Virus record (IMG/VR): IMGVR_UViG_3300046491_000458
Coordinates: 1 to 22,192 of that record
Source of the DNA: a virus
Length of the DNA: 22,192 nucleotides
Strand: one strand, 5' to 3'
Numbering within the stretch: the stretch's first letter is position 1; each line of letters begins with the position of its first letter. The notes below the pieces were generated by a model that had not been told where the DNA came from, did not search any database, and was given only the letters and a program-made list of their open reading frames with translations. Both the position numbers and the translations under genes were made by a program. Positions 14,818 through 21,424 of this stretch are shown one piece after another.

Positions 14818-15934
14818 TCTCGAGCTTTTGGTTAATGGCATGAACTACTCGGGCTGGACGTCTCTTGGCGTTACTCGCGCGATTGATGCTGCGACGACCG
14901 CCTTTACTGCATCGCTCACTGAAAAGTGGGAAGCCAGCGAAAACGCGCCAGCCCAGGTTGAGCCGTGGCCGATCCTCCCGGGTGACGCTTGCGAGGTTCG
15001 ACTTGCCGGATTTCCGATGGTGATCGGCTACGTCGATATCTTCAAACCGTCCTACAGCTCAACTGACCACACCATCAACATCCAAGGCCGCGACAAGGTC
15101 GCCGACTTGGTCGATTGCAGCGCTGTGCATGCCCCGGACGAATGGAAAAATATAGACCTGCTCAGGTTCGCGCAGATCCTTGCCGCGCCTTTTGGCGTGA
15201 CCGTCAAAGCGGATATCGATGTGGGGCAGCCTTTCCCAGTGTGCAAGCTTCAGCAGGGCGAGACGGGATTCAAGGCTATCGAGCGATACGCCCGTCAACG
15301 AAAGGCGCTGCTTATGCCTGACGGTGCTGGAGGACTTTTGATAACGCGGGCCGGTGTGCGGCGGGCATCAACTTCGCTGGTGCAAGGCGAAAACATCCTT
15401 AACGCCAGCGGTACGATCGACCACAGCCAACGATTCAGCAGTTACCTGGTGAAAGGCCAGGCCAGCTACAGCCCAGATAGCACAGGTGAGACCGAGGCGC
15501 ACATCGAGGGCGGTGTAACCGACAGCGGTATCAAGCGCTATCGGCCAATGCTTCTGGTTGCCGAAACCGGTGGAACCTCTTCAAGTCTCCAAGATCGTGC
15601 GACGTGGGAGGCCAACAGCCGGATTGGTAAGTCGGCCGCGGCAAGCATTGCCGTTCAGGGGTGGCGACAAAGCCCGGGCGGTGCGCTGTGGGAGCCGGGC
15701 CTGTTGGTCTACGTCCGATCGTCTTGGCTGCGAATGGATGGCTGGATGCTGATCCGGCAAGTGACCTACGAACGCGGCGAAGGCGGTACGACCGCCAAGC
15801 TTGAAATTGTCAGCCCCCAGGCTTTTGACCCTGAACCTCCCGACAGCGAGAAAGGGAAGAAAGGCAAAAAGGGGAAAAAGGGCGGCCGAAACATTTGGGC
15901 TGAAGCGATTGGTGATGAGGATCCGCCAAAATGA
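14810..15934 (+). CDS. Baseplate hub protein, Mu gpP (gp44)-like
   Basis: A 374-residue hub protein. I prefer ATG 14810, with GAGG 9 bases upstream, because family members begin close to the Trp-Thr-Ser-Leu-Gly-Val-Thr-Arg-Ala-Ile pattern, here near residue 15. An upstream TTG at 14795 also has a good GGGAGG site and cannot be excluded. The body contains Ile-Gly-Tyr-Val-Asp, a Gly-Arg-Asp-Lys-Val-Ala-Asp-Leu-Val-Asp segment and several beta domains, as in gp27-type hubs that join tube and spike. The C-terminal 30 residues are unusual: three Gly-Lys-Lys units between acidic segments. The stop overlaps the spike gene (ATGA). Confidence 0.92.
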   Translation: MDDLELLVNGMNYSGWTSLGVTRAIDAATTAFTASLTEKWEASENAPAQVEPWPILPGDACEVRLAGFPMVIGYVDIFKPSYSSTDHTINIQGRDKVADLVDCSAVHAPDEWKNIDLLRFAQILAAPFGVTVKADIDVGQPFPVCKLQQGETGFKAIERYARQRKALLMPDGAGGLLITRAGVRRASTSLVQGENILNASGTIDHSQRFSSYLVKGQASYSPDSTGETEAHIEGGVTDSGIKRYRPMLLVAETGGTSSSLQDRATWEANSRIGKSAAASIAVQGWRQSPGGALWEPGLLVYVRSSWLRMDGWMLIRQVTYERGEGGTTAKLEIVSPQAFDPEPPDSEKGKKGKKGKKGGRNIWAEAIGDEDPPK

Positions 15935-16446
15935 GTGAAGCTCTCAAAGAGATGGGCAATCGAGTCATGATGATGTTCGGCCGCGGTGTTCTGCGTGCCG
16001 TCACTGATACCGGCCCACGACAACAGGTGCAGGTTGAACTGCTCAAGGACGAGCTTCGCGATGGCCTTGAGCACATGCAGAACTATGGCTTCACCAGTCA
16101 CCCGCTGGGTGGTGATGTGGCGGTGGCTTTCCTCGGGGGCAACCGCGAGCAAGGGATTGTTCTGGTGGTCGATGACCGTCGGTACAGAATCCCTCTGTTG
16201 GCTGGTGAGGTCGCCATCTACGACGACCTCGGCAACAAGATCGAGCTACTGCGCGAGATGGTGAAAGTCACCGCGGTTCAGCACGTTGAAGTGGTCGCAC
16301 CGACGATCAAGCTAATTGGCAACCTTGAGGTGATCGGAAACATCGCAACCACCGGCACCATCACAAACAACGGCAAGAATATCGACAGCACTCACCAGCA
16401 CAGCGGCGTTACCGCCGGCAGTGGAAACTCAGGAGTGCCTGTCTGA
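15931..16446 (+). CDS. Baseplate spike protein, Mu gp45-like
   Basis: A 171-residue trimeric spike. An N-terminal OB-fold (about residues 15-90) is followed by a beta-helix region of short strands (about 95-150). The apex carries His155-Gln-His157, the HxH motif that binds an iron ion at the tip of P2- and Mu-type spikes. The tip pierces the outer membrane when the sheath contracts. Length and motif position match active members. The gene overlaps the hub gene by 4 bases and the gp46 gene by 1. Confidence 0.93.
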   Translation: MSEALKEMGNRVMMMFGRGVLRAVTDTGPRQQVQVELLKDELRDGLEHMQNYGFTSHPLGGDVAVAFLGGNREQGIVLVVDDRRYRIPLLAGEVAIYDDLGNKIELLREMVKVTAVQHVEVVAPTIKLIGNLEVIGNIATTGTITNNGKNIDSTHQHSGVTAGSGNSGVPV

Positions 16447-16913
16447 TGGCCGATGGCGCAATGGTAATGACCGAAGATGGCGGCGCGCTGCTGTTATCAG
16501 GCTTCGATCTGGAGCGTGACGATGGCTTGCAAACGGCTGTGATTATCAGCCTTTTCACTGATCGCCGCGCCAGTCCGGAGCAAATCCCCGCCGAGCTTCC
16601 GCAGGATGACCTTCGTGGTTACTGGGGTGATATCGCCAGCGCTACACCTTCTGACCAAACCGGTTCGCTGCTGTGGCTGCTGGCTCGCGAAAAGCAGGTG
16701 CCGCAGATCCTTGGCCGCGCCCAGCAGTATTGCCGGGAGGCATTGACCTGGATGGTAGAGGACTTGGTCGCCACGCGCGTCGAGGTCACTGCCGAGTTTG
16801 TGGCCCAAGGCTGGATGCTGATCCTTGTCGATATATTCCGGCCAACCGGCTCTCCGGTTCGCTACCGATTTAATTACGAATGGGCGGCTCAAGCCGCGAA
16901 GAGGTCTGCCTGA
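16446..16913 (+). CDS. Baseplate protein, Mu gp46-like
   Basis: A 155-residue protein in the exact Mu order between spike (gp45) and baseplate arm (gp47). It shows the gp25-like/GP46 features: a strand with Leu-Gln-Thr-Ala-Val-Ile-Ile-Ser-Leu-Phe-Thr-Asp-Arg-Arg-Ala, then Arg-Gly-Tyr-Trp-Gly-Asp, and Leu-Leu-Trp-Leu-Leu-Ala-Arg-Glu-Lys. A helix followed by Ala-Leu-Thr-Trp-Met-Val-Glu-Asp comes next. It helps anchor the sheath to the baseplate wedge. The stop and next start overlap as TGATG. Confidence 0.92.
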   Translation: MADGAMVMTEDGGALLLSGFDLERDDGLQTAVIISLFTDRRASPEQIPAELPQDDLRGYWGDIASATPSDQTGSLLWLLAREKQVPQILGRAQQYCREALTWMVEDLVATRVEVTAEFVAQGWMLILVDIFRPTGSPVRYRFNYEWAAQAAKRSA

Positions 16914-17971
16914 TGCCATTTGCTCGACCAACACTGACCGAGCTGATCGACCGCGTGATCACCGATATCAGCAGCCGAGTAACTGGGGTCGACAGTGCCG
17001 TGCTTCGTCGCTCGCTGCTCGGCATCGTCGGCCAGTCGGAAGCCGGTGCCGTGCATATGTTGTATGGCTACCTCGACTGGATCGCCAAGCAGTCGATTAT
17101 CGACACCGCCGAAAAGGAATACCTGGAGCGCTGGGCGGCGATCTGGAAGGTGATTCGCAAAACAGCGGGTTTTGCTTCTGGGCAGATCGCACTTTCCGGA
17201 ACAGCGGGCGCCTCGATTCTTGACGGCACAATCGTGCAGCGACAGGACGGCGTTCAATACAAGGCGCTCGGTGATGCTGTGTTTGGGGGTGGTCCGCTGA
17301 TTGTGCCGGTTCTGGCTATTGAAGCGGGGGAGGTCGGTAACTTCGGAACAGGCTTGCCTATCTTCCTGCTTTCGCCGATCGCAGGTGTCCAATCCACGGG
17401 CACAACATCCAGCGCGCTCGTAGGTGGCGTCGATGTTGAGTCTGACGAAAGACTGCTGGCGCGCCTGCTTGCACGAATTCAACAACCACCGCACGGCGGG
17501 GCCAAATCTGATTACGAGTTGTGGGCCTTGGAGGTGGCAGGTGTGACCCGTGTCTGGGTCTACCCCCTACAGATGGGGGTCGGCACCGTTACTGTGTTGT
17601 TCGTGTGCGATGACGAGGTATCAATCATTCCGTCGCCAGCCAAGGTCGTCGAGGTGCAGGCCTACATTGATGCACGCCGACCGGTAACCGCTGAAGTATT
17701 CGCCGCGGCACCAATTGCCGATCCATTGAATATGAACATCAAGCTTTCCCCGAACACCACAGTGGTTCAGAACGCCGTGCGCGCTGAACTGGCGGATCTG
17801 CTCGATCGAGACGCGGAGCCAGGCGGGCCAATCTTTATTAGCCGCTTACGCGAGGCGGTATCGCTGGCAGCAGGTGAGGGTAATAACCAAATCGTCACAC
17901 CAACTGCCGATGTTACGCACGCCACAGGTCATATGGCGACTCTCGGGACACTCACCTTTTCCAGCCTGTAG
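16913..17971 (+). CDS. Baseplate J-like wedge protein, Mu gp47-like
   Basis: A 352-residue protein; ATG 16913 overlaps the previous stop, which decides against an in-frame ATG at 16880. The N-terminus has Thr-Leu-Thr-Glu-Leu-Ile-Asp-Arg and a helix with Tyr-Leu-Asp-Trp-Ile-Ala-Lys-Gln. The conserved Leu-Glu-Arg-Trp-Ala segment follows near residue 70, then a beta-rich domain and the C-terminal Ala-Arg-Arg-Pro-Val-Thr-Ala-Glu-Val-Phe motif typical of the J/gp47 family. It forms the wedge that links sheath, hub and fibres. An AGGAGG just after its stop serves the next gene. Confidence 0.94.
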   Translation: MPFARPTLTELIDRVITDISSRVTGVDSAVLRRSLLGIVGQSEAGAVHMLYGYLDWIAKQSIIDTAEKEYLERWAAIWKVIRKTAGFASGQIALSGTAGASILDGTIVQRQDGVQYKALGDAVFGGGPLIVPVLAIEAGEVGNFGTGLPIFLLSPIAGVQSTGTTSSALVGGVDVESDERLLARLLARIQQPPHGGAKSDYELWALEVAGVTRVWVYPLQMGVGTVTVLFVCDDEVSIIPSPAKVVEVQAYIDARRPVTAEVFAAAPIADPLNMNIKLSPNTTVVQNAVRAELADLLDRDAEPGGPIFISRLREAVSLAAGEGNNQIVTPTADVTHATGHMATLGTLTFSSL

Positions 17972-17979
17972 GAGGCGTA

Positions 17980-18570
17980 ATGCCAACAGCTGCTGAGTAC
18001 AGGGAGCAGCTGAAAGCGCTGCTGCCACCAGGCCAAGCCTTCCCGCGAGATCCCGGCACCACGCTTCACGACCTTCTTGACGGCATGTCAGTTGAACTCG
18101 CGCGACTCGATGGCAGGGCCAGCGTTCTGCCCCACGAGGCGAATCCGGCCACGTCCCTGGAACTGCTTCCAGACTGGGAGCGTGTGGCGGGCCTGCCCGA
18201 CAAGTGTTCGGGCGTCCTCGAAGAAACCCTTCAAGGTCGACGTAATGCTTTGCTGACAAAACTCACCAGCACTGGGGGGCAGTCACCTGCCTACTTCATT
18301 GAGCTGGCTGAAACACTCGGCTACAGGGTGACTATTGAAGAGTTCAGGCCGTTTCGGGCTGGGATGTCGGTAGCTGGCGATGCCCTGACCAATGGCCCTT
18401 GGGTTCACACCTGGTTGATTCGAGCGCCTGCAGCGAGCATCACGGAATTTCGGGCGGGTCTATCAGCCGCCGGCGAGCGGCTGCGTACATGGGGTAACGA
18501 CACCCTCGAATGCAAAATAAATCAATTGAAGCCCGCGCACACGGTCGCGCTCTTCGCTTACGGAGATTAA
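17980..18570 (+). CDS. Baseplate/fibre-attachment protein, Mu gp48-like (DUF2313)
   Basis: A 196-residue protein with a very strong AGGAGG ribosome site. It begins with Tyr-Arg-Glu-Gln-Leu-Lys-Ala-Leu-Leu-Pro-Pro-Gly-Gln-Ala-Phe-Pro, the characteristic start of gp48/DUF2313. A Pro-x-x-Ser-Leu-Glu-Leu-Leu-Pro-Asp-Trp-Glu segment near residue 60 follows and is also diagnostic. The remainder has a helix-strand layout with a Cys near the C-terminus. It probably connects the wedge to the tail fibre. The fibre gene follows after 3 bases. Confidence 0.92.
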   Translation: MPTAAEYREQLKALLPPGQAFPRDPGTTLHDLLDGMSVELARLDGRASVLPHEANPATSLELLPDWERVAGLPDKCSGVLEETLQGRRNALLTKLTSTGGQSPAYFIELAETLGYRVTIEEFRPFRAGMSVAGDALTNGPWVHTWLIRAPAASITEFRAGLSAAGERLRTWGNDTLECKINQLKPAHTVALFAYGD

Positions 18571-18573
18571 CGC

Positions 18574-19521
18574 ATGCACAGAATTGATGGTCCAGGTGCC
18601 ACGGTCGACAACAAGTTCACCGATGGTGATCCGGTTGGCGGTATTCAGGCGACGCTCGTGACCGACGACTGGCTGAATGATATTCAAGAGGAGCTGATCA
18701 GTATCCTGACTGCTGGGAGCGTGACTCCTGTCAAAGGGACACAGAATCAAGTTTTGGCGGCGATCCGATCGCTGTCTCCTGGAATCATCGGAGCCGCGCG
18801 AAATGCTCGGATGTCCGTAGCCACCGCGAGTGCGACCGCCACATTTACGGCTGATCAGGTTGTAGTGGGAGCCAGTCTTGGAGGGGCCACCTTCAGGCTA
18901 AATGGACTCAACAAGACCATTAACCTGGGCAGTGTTGGCGCTGGTGGGATGGATATCGGCGCGGCACCTGTAAGTGGCTATGTCGCTATCTATGCAATCT
19001 ACAACCCAACCACTGGTGTTTCCGCTTTGCTTGCGGTGAATGCTACTTCTACGCTTGCGCCCGAAGTGTACGGTGGCGCCAATATGCCTTCGGGGTATAC
19101 GGCATCAGCACTGGTTAGCGTATGGCCAACAAACGCTAGTTCGTTGTTTGTTATTGGTGCGCAATATGATAGGTCGGTCGGCATAACTCCTGTAACAATA
19201 TTAACCTCAGTGGCGACAGTTGTTCCATGGACACCATTGTCCTCTGCTGTGGCTGTACCAAGAAACGCAAAATCTATGAGCGGGTATACAGCGGCTACCG
19301 CCACATCTGGCGCCGGTGGGTACCTTCTTGGGCTGGCAGCCCTTGTTAACGGTGCTGGCGCCCAGATTGGGGAGGGGTACACCGCCCCAGCTTCGTCAGT
19401 GTTTAGTTCGTTTTCAGACGTGCAAATGCCGACGCCACAGGTAATCAATTATCAAATCGCCGTTACCGGCACGGTATCTGCCATCAGCGGCCAGATAATC
19501 GTTACCGGGTACAAATTCTAA
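18574..19521 (+). CDS. Tail fibre protein
   Basis: A 315-residue short fibre. Residues about 1-60 form the baseplate-binding part, with Met-His-Arg-Ile-Asp-Gly-Pro-Gly-Ala-Thr-Val-Asp and then Val-Thr-Asp-Asp-Trp-Leu-Asn-Asp, common to many Pseudomonas prophage and pyocin fibres. Residues about 85-315 are Gly/Ala/Thr/Val-rich beta structure that should carry receptor binding. The distal half shows lower GC and different codon use (for example 19181-19280), as expected for fibre tips swapped between phages. GGAG lies about 9 bases before the ATG. I do not see a chaperone domain or enzyme motif at the C-terminus. Confidence 0.9.
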   Translation: MHRIDGPGATVDNKFTDGDPVGGIQATLVTDDWLNDIQEELISILTAGSVTPVKGTQNQVLAAIRSLSPGIIGAARNARMSVATASATATFTADQVVVGASLGGATFRLNGLNKTINLGSVGAGGMDIGAAPVSGYVAIYAIYNPTTGVSALLAVNATSTLAPEVYGGANMPSGYTASALVSVWPTNASSLFVIGAQYDRSVGITPVTILTSVATVVPWTPLSSAVAVPRNAKSMSGYTAATATSGAGGYLLGLAALVNGAGAQIGEGYTAPASSVFSSFSDVQMPTPQVINYQIAVTGTVSAISGQIIVTGYKF

Positions 19522-19537
19522 TCAGGAATACACACCC

Positions 19538-19714
19538 ATGGCAGACATCTATGTTGTATTTAAAGACTCTACAGAAGAAAAGATAGTTACTGTTTTTGGT
19601 GGCCCACAAGACCCGGTCTGGTATGACCATTATGCGATTGTTAAGGATACCGATCAGCGCTACCTGGACTTTCTTGGTTTGACTGCGCCTGCCATGCCTG
19701 CCGCTCCGGACTGA
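19538..19714 (+). CDS. Small fibre-associated protein of unknown function
   Basis: A 58-residue acidic protein, too short for many gene callers. It starts Ala-Asp-Ile-Tyr-Val-Val-Phe and has a Val-Phe-Gly-Gly-Pro-Gln-Asp turn. Near the end is Asp-x-Arg-Tyr-Leu-Asp-Phe-Leu, followed by a Pro/Ala-rich tail. Small proteins with this beginning and the Asp-x-Arg-Tyr-Leu motif commonly follow tail fibres in Pseudomonas prophages. Their role is not known to me; a part in fibre assembly is the simplest guess. The ribosome site is modest (AGGA about 12 bases upstream). A terminator hairpin follows 20 bases after the stop. Confidence 0.75.
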   Translation: MADIYVVFKDSTEEKIVTVFGGPQDPVWYDHYAIVKDTDQRYLDFLGLTAPAMPAAPD

Positions 19715-19734
19715 GTTAGTTGCAAGAGAAGACG

Positions 19735-19755
19735 CCCGCTGAGTGCGGGTTTTTT
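19735..19755 (+). terminator. Intrinsic terminator between fibre and lysis genes
   Basis: CCCGC at 19735-19739 pairs with GCGGG at 19745-19749 around TGAGT and is followed by six T. It lies between the fibre-associated gene and the endolysin start at 19773, so the endolysin is transcribed either by read-through or under antitermination. Confidence 0.75.
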
Positions 19756-19772
19756 ATTGTCTGGAGAAAAGC

Positions 19773-20324
19773 ATGCCGATCACCCCGCAGCAACTTCTGC
19801 TGATCCTCCCAAACGCCGGCAAACAAGCCGGCGTTTTTGCATCTGCGCTGAACCTTGCCATGGATAGCTACCATATCGACACAAGGCTGCGGATGGCGGC
19901 GTTCATTGCCCAGGTAGGGCATGAGTCGGGCCAGTTCCGCTACGTGAAGGAACTGGGCGGCGACCAGTACCTGAGCAAGTACGACACCGGTTCAATGGCG
20001 AAGCGCTTGGGGAATACGCCCGAGGCTGATGGTGATGGGCAAAAGTACCGCGGCAGAGGATTGATTCAGATCACCGGCCACGACAACTACCTGGCGTGCA
20101 GCAAGGCGCTGTTCGGTGACGACCGGCTGCTGCGTACACCTGAACTGCTCGAACAGGCCGAGTGGGCGTGCAAGTCGGCAGCGTGGTTCTGGAATTCGCG
20201 GAACCTGAACGCACTGGCCGATAATGGCGACATAGTTGGCATCACCAAGCGCATCAATGGCGGCACCAACGGTTTAGCTGAGCGCCAAGCCTTCTATAGC
20301 GCTGCGCTGAAGGTTCTGACGTAA
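19773..20324 (+). CDS. Endolysin, glycoside hydrolase family 19 (chitinase-like)
   Basis: A 183-residue muralytic enzyme that cleaves the glycan strands of peptidoglycan. I chose ATG 19773, with GGAG 7 bases upstream, over an in-frame ATG at 19743 inside the terminator region. Gly-His-Glu51-Ser-Gly is the catalytic Glu motif and Glu60 lies 9 residues on, the spacing of the two acidic catalytic residues in phage GH19 endolysins. Tyr-Arg-Gly-Arg-Gly-Leu-Ile-Gln-Ile-Thr-Gly at 92-102 is the family signature. There is no signal peptide or membrane anchor, so it depends on a holin. It is single-domain, without a cell-wall binding module. A terminator-like hairpin lies inside codons 13-22. Confidence 0.94.
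   Translation: MPITPQQLLLILPNAGKQAGVFASALNLAMDSYHIDTRLRMAAFIAQVGHESGQFRYVKELGGDQYLSKYDTGSMAKRLGNTPEADGDGQKYRGRGLIQITGHDNYLACSKALFGDDRLLRTPELLEQAEWACKSAAWFWNSRNLNALADNGDIVGITKRINGGTNGLAERQAFYSAALKVLT
19811..19838 (+). terminator. Terminator-like hairpin inside the endolysin coding sequence
   Basis: AAACGCCGGC at 19811-19820 pairs perfectly with GCCGGCGTTT at 19827-19836 around AAACAA, and the T-run continues to 19838. It has the form of an intrinsic terminator but lies 38 bases into the endolysin gene. It may give early termination when translation is slow, or reflect codon constraint. Function is inferred. Confidence 0.5.
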
Positions 20325-20330
20325 TTTCTA

Positions 20331-20633
20331 TCAGGAGTTATTTGGCAAGCAAGCGACGATATTGAAGCCCTGCACGTCGTCGGGGAGAGCGGCATCGTTG
20401 GAAGATCCCTGCTCGCCAACAAGCACGTATCCCCAGCATGAAGCGTCGCTATTCGGCCGATAGAGTCTCAGAGCGACCGGGTCTAATCCTGCTTCATTGA
20501 ACACAATGCTGATGCCTCGATGGTCAACTTTCATCTTGGTAGTGCCGATGCAGAACTCAGCACAGCCGTTTGATGTCGCCTCATCGATCGCGCCAGTGAT
20601 CCCGGCTATTACAGTTTCCATCGCCTTGCTCAT
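20331..20633 (-). CDS. Hypothetical prophage accessory protein, convergent to the endolysin
   Basis: A 100-residue soluble protein on the strand opposite to the late operon. I chose the ATG at 20633, with AAAAGGA about 8 bases upstream; a GTG one codon earlier is also possible. It starts with an amphipathic Ala/Ile-rich helix. The middle carries a beta-like stretch with Cys-Ala-Glu-Phe-Cys-Ile-Gly and Val-Asp-His-Arg-Gly-Ile-Ser-Ile-Val-Phe, and there are four Cys in all. I do not recognise a family. Its stop lies 6 bases from the endolysin stop with no terminator seen between, so the two transcripts could overlap. Position and independent orientation suggest a moron, expressed from the prophage or regulating another phage gene. 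Confidence 0.7.
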   Translation of the reverse strand: MSKAMETVIAGITGAIDEATSNGCAEFCIGTTKMKVDHRGISIVFNEAGLDPVALRLYRPNSDASCWGYVLVGEQGSSNDAALPDDVQGFNIVACLPNNS

Positions 20634-20707
20634 CACAAATTCCTTTTAATAAAAAGATCGACCCTTCTAAATGTTACCTCATGTGATTAAGCACGAGAAG
20701 ACGCTCG

Positions 20708-20857
20708 CATCACGCCAACGACGGCAAGGCGCCCGATCCTACCGGTGGTGCCACGCACTACTACGCGACCACCATGCCAAAGGTTCCGACTTGGATGAAG
20801 GGTGCCACTCAGACCTTGAAGCTCGGTCACCATGTTTTCTTTAAGGATGTGCCGTAA
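20708..20857 (+). pseudogene. C-terminal remnant of a SleB-like cell-wall hydrolase
   Basis: An open stretch of about 50 codons ends in TAA at 20855-20857 and has no start codon or ribosome site; an in-frame stop lies shortly upstream. It reads Asp-Pro-Thr-Gly-Gly-Ala-Thr-His-Tyr-Tyr, then Pro-Thr-Trp, and ends Leu-Gly-His-His-Val-Phe-Phe-Lys. This is the C-terminal signature of SleB-type hydrolases (Hydrolase_2), in which Ala-Thr-His-Tyr-Tyr and Gly-x-His-x-Phe are conserved. The catalytic N-terminal part is absent. It is probably the leftover of a second lysis gene lost by recombination at the accessory end. It lies between two minus-strand genes. Confidence 0.65.
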
Positions 20858-20894
20858 AAGGTCACGCTATGCCTTTTGTTGATAAGGCTCGAAC

Positions 20895-21185
20895 CTACTT
20901 TTCAAGCTGATCATTAATGAAGGAGAGGCGTTGAATCTCGCCCAGTTGTACCGTGGTGTCAGCTTCACGGTTTGCCAGCCAGATGCGAGCTTTCGCCAGG
21001 TTCGCCGATAGCTGGTCGTTCATCTCGACGAGGCCCTCAATATTTTCCCTGGCCGCACGAAGCTCCCGTTTCAACGCCTGAATGTCCTCTTCTAACATGC
21101 TCGCGTAATGCTCGACAGTTTCCAGCCTGGTCGGACTGCCGATCCAGTCGCTGGTGTCTTCGATTTCGTAAGGGTCCACGGTCAT
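20895..21185 (-). CDS. SOS-controlled small coiled-coil protein of unknown function
   Basis: A 96-residue acidic protein. Residues about 22-95 are predicted helix with Leu/Met/Ile in a heptad-like rhythm (Leu-Glu-Glu-Asp-Ile-Gln-Ala-Leu-Lys-Arg-Glu-Leu and later Leu-Ser-Ala-Asn-Leu-Ala-Lys), so it should form a coiled coil. The short N-terminus is Asp/Glu-rich with one Trp. No DNA-binding motif, signal peptide or membrane span is visible. A perfect CTGT-N8-ACAG LexA box lies 12 bases upstream of the ATG (21183-21185), in the presumed promoter. The only purine-rich site is AAGG almost touching the ATG, so the mRNA may be leaderless. It could be an antirepressor or induction factor, or a damage-induced accessory gene; no family is recognised. 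Confidence 0.72.
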   Translation of the reverse strand: MTVDPYEIEDTSDWIGSPTRLETVEHYASMLEEDIQALKRELRAARENIEGLVEMNDQLSANLAKARIWLANREADTTVQLGEIQRLSFINDQLEK

Positions 21186-21197
21186 GCCTTATAGATA

Positions 21198-21213
21198 CTG
21201 TTCGGATATACAG
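21198..21213 (-). promoter_or_regulatory. LexA (SOS) box
   Basis: The 16 bases read CTGT, then 8 bases, then ACAG, which is the full gammaproteobacterial LexA consensus frame, with the flanks TA and TG continuing part of the palindrome. On the minus strand a possible -10 (TATCTA, 21197-21192) directly follows the box and a weak -35 (TCGATC) directly precedes it, so LexA would occupy the promoter spacer. The site faces the 96-residue coiled-coil gene. The forward direction has no gene to serve. Confidence 0.78.
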
Positions 21214-21424
21214 TGATCGAGGCGCGTTGATTGGGCGAGGGTAGAGCGACGAGCAGTTGGGTTTGGGTCTTTGTATTCGGTCGGCAGGACGCCAAGAAAA
21301 AGGAACTACTGTAGGAATATACAACGCTAAGTTGTTGATTCTTATAGGGGCATACCGCTGTTTTGCACTCCTGCTAAAACGCCTATTTATCGTTATAGAT
21401 CAGTTGGTTGCGTAGGTTTCGGGG

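Noticed and set aside
20641-20700. Promoter for the 20331-20633 minus-strand gene
   Set aside because: A TAACAT and some A/T runs are present, but no pair of -35 and -10 elements with good match and spacing could be defended.
20972-21324. Frames on both strands overlapping the SOS-controlled gene
   Set aside because: The 20895-21185 frame has coiled-coil periodicity and a regulatory site; the others (20972-21244 + and 21037-21324 -) are Arg/Pro/Ser-rich shadows.
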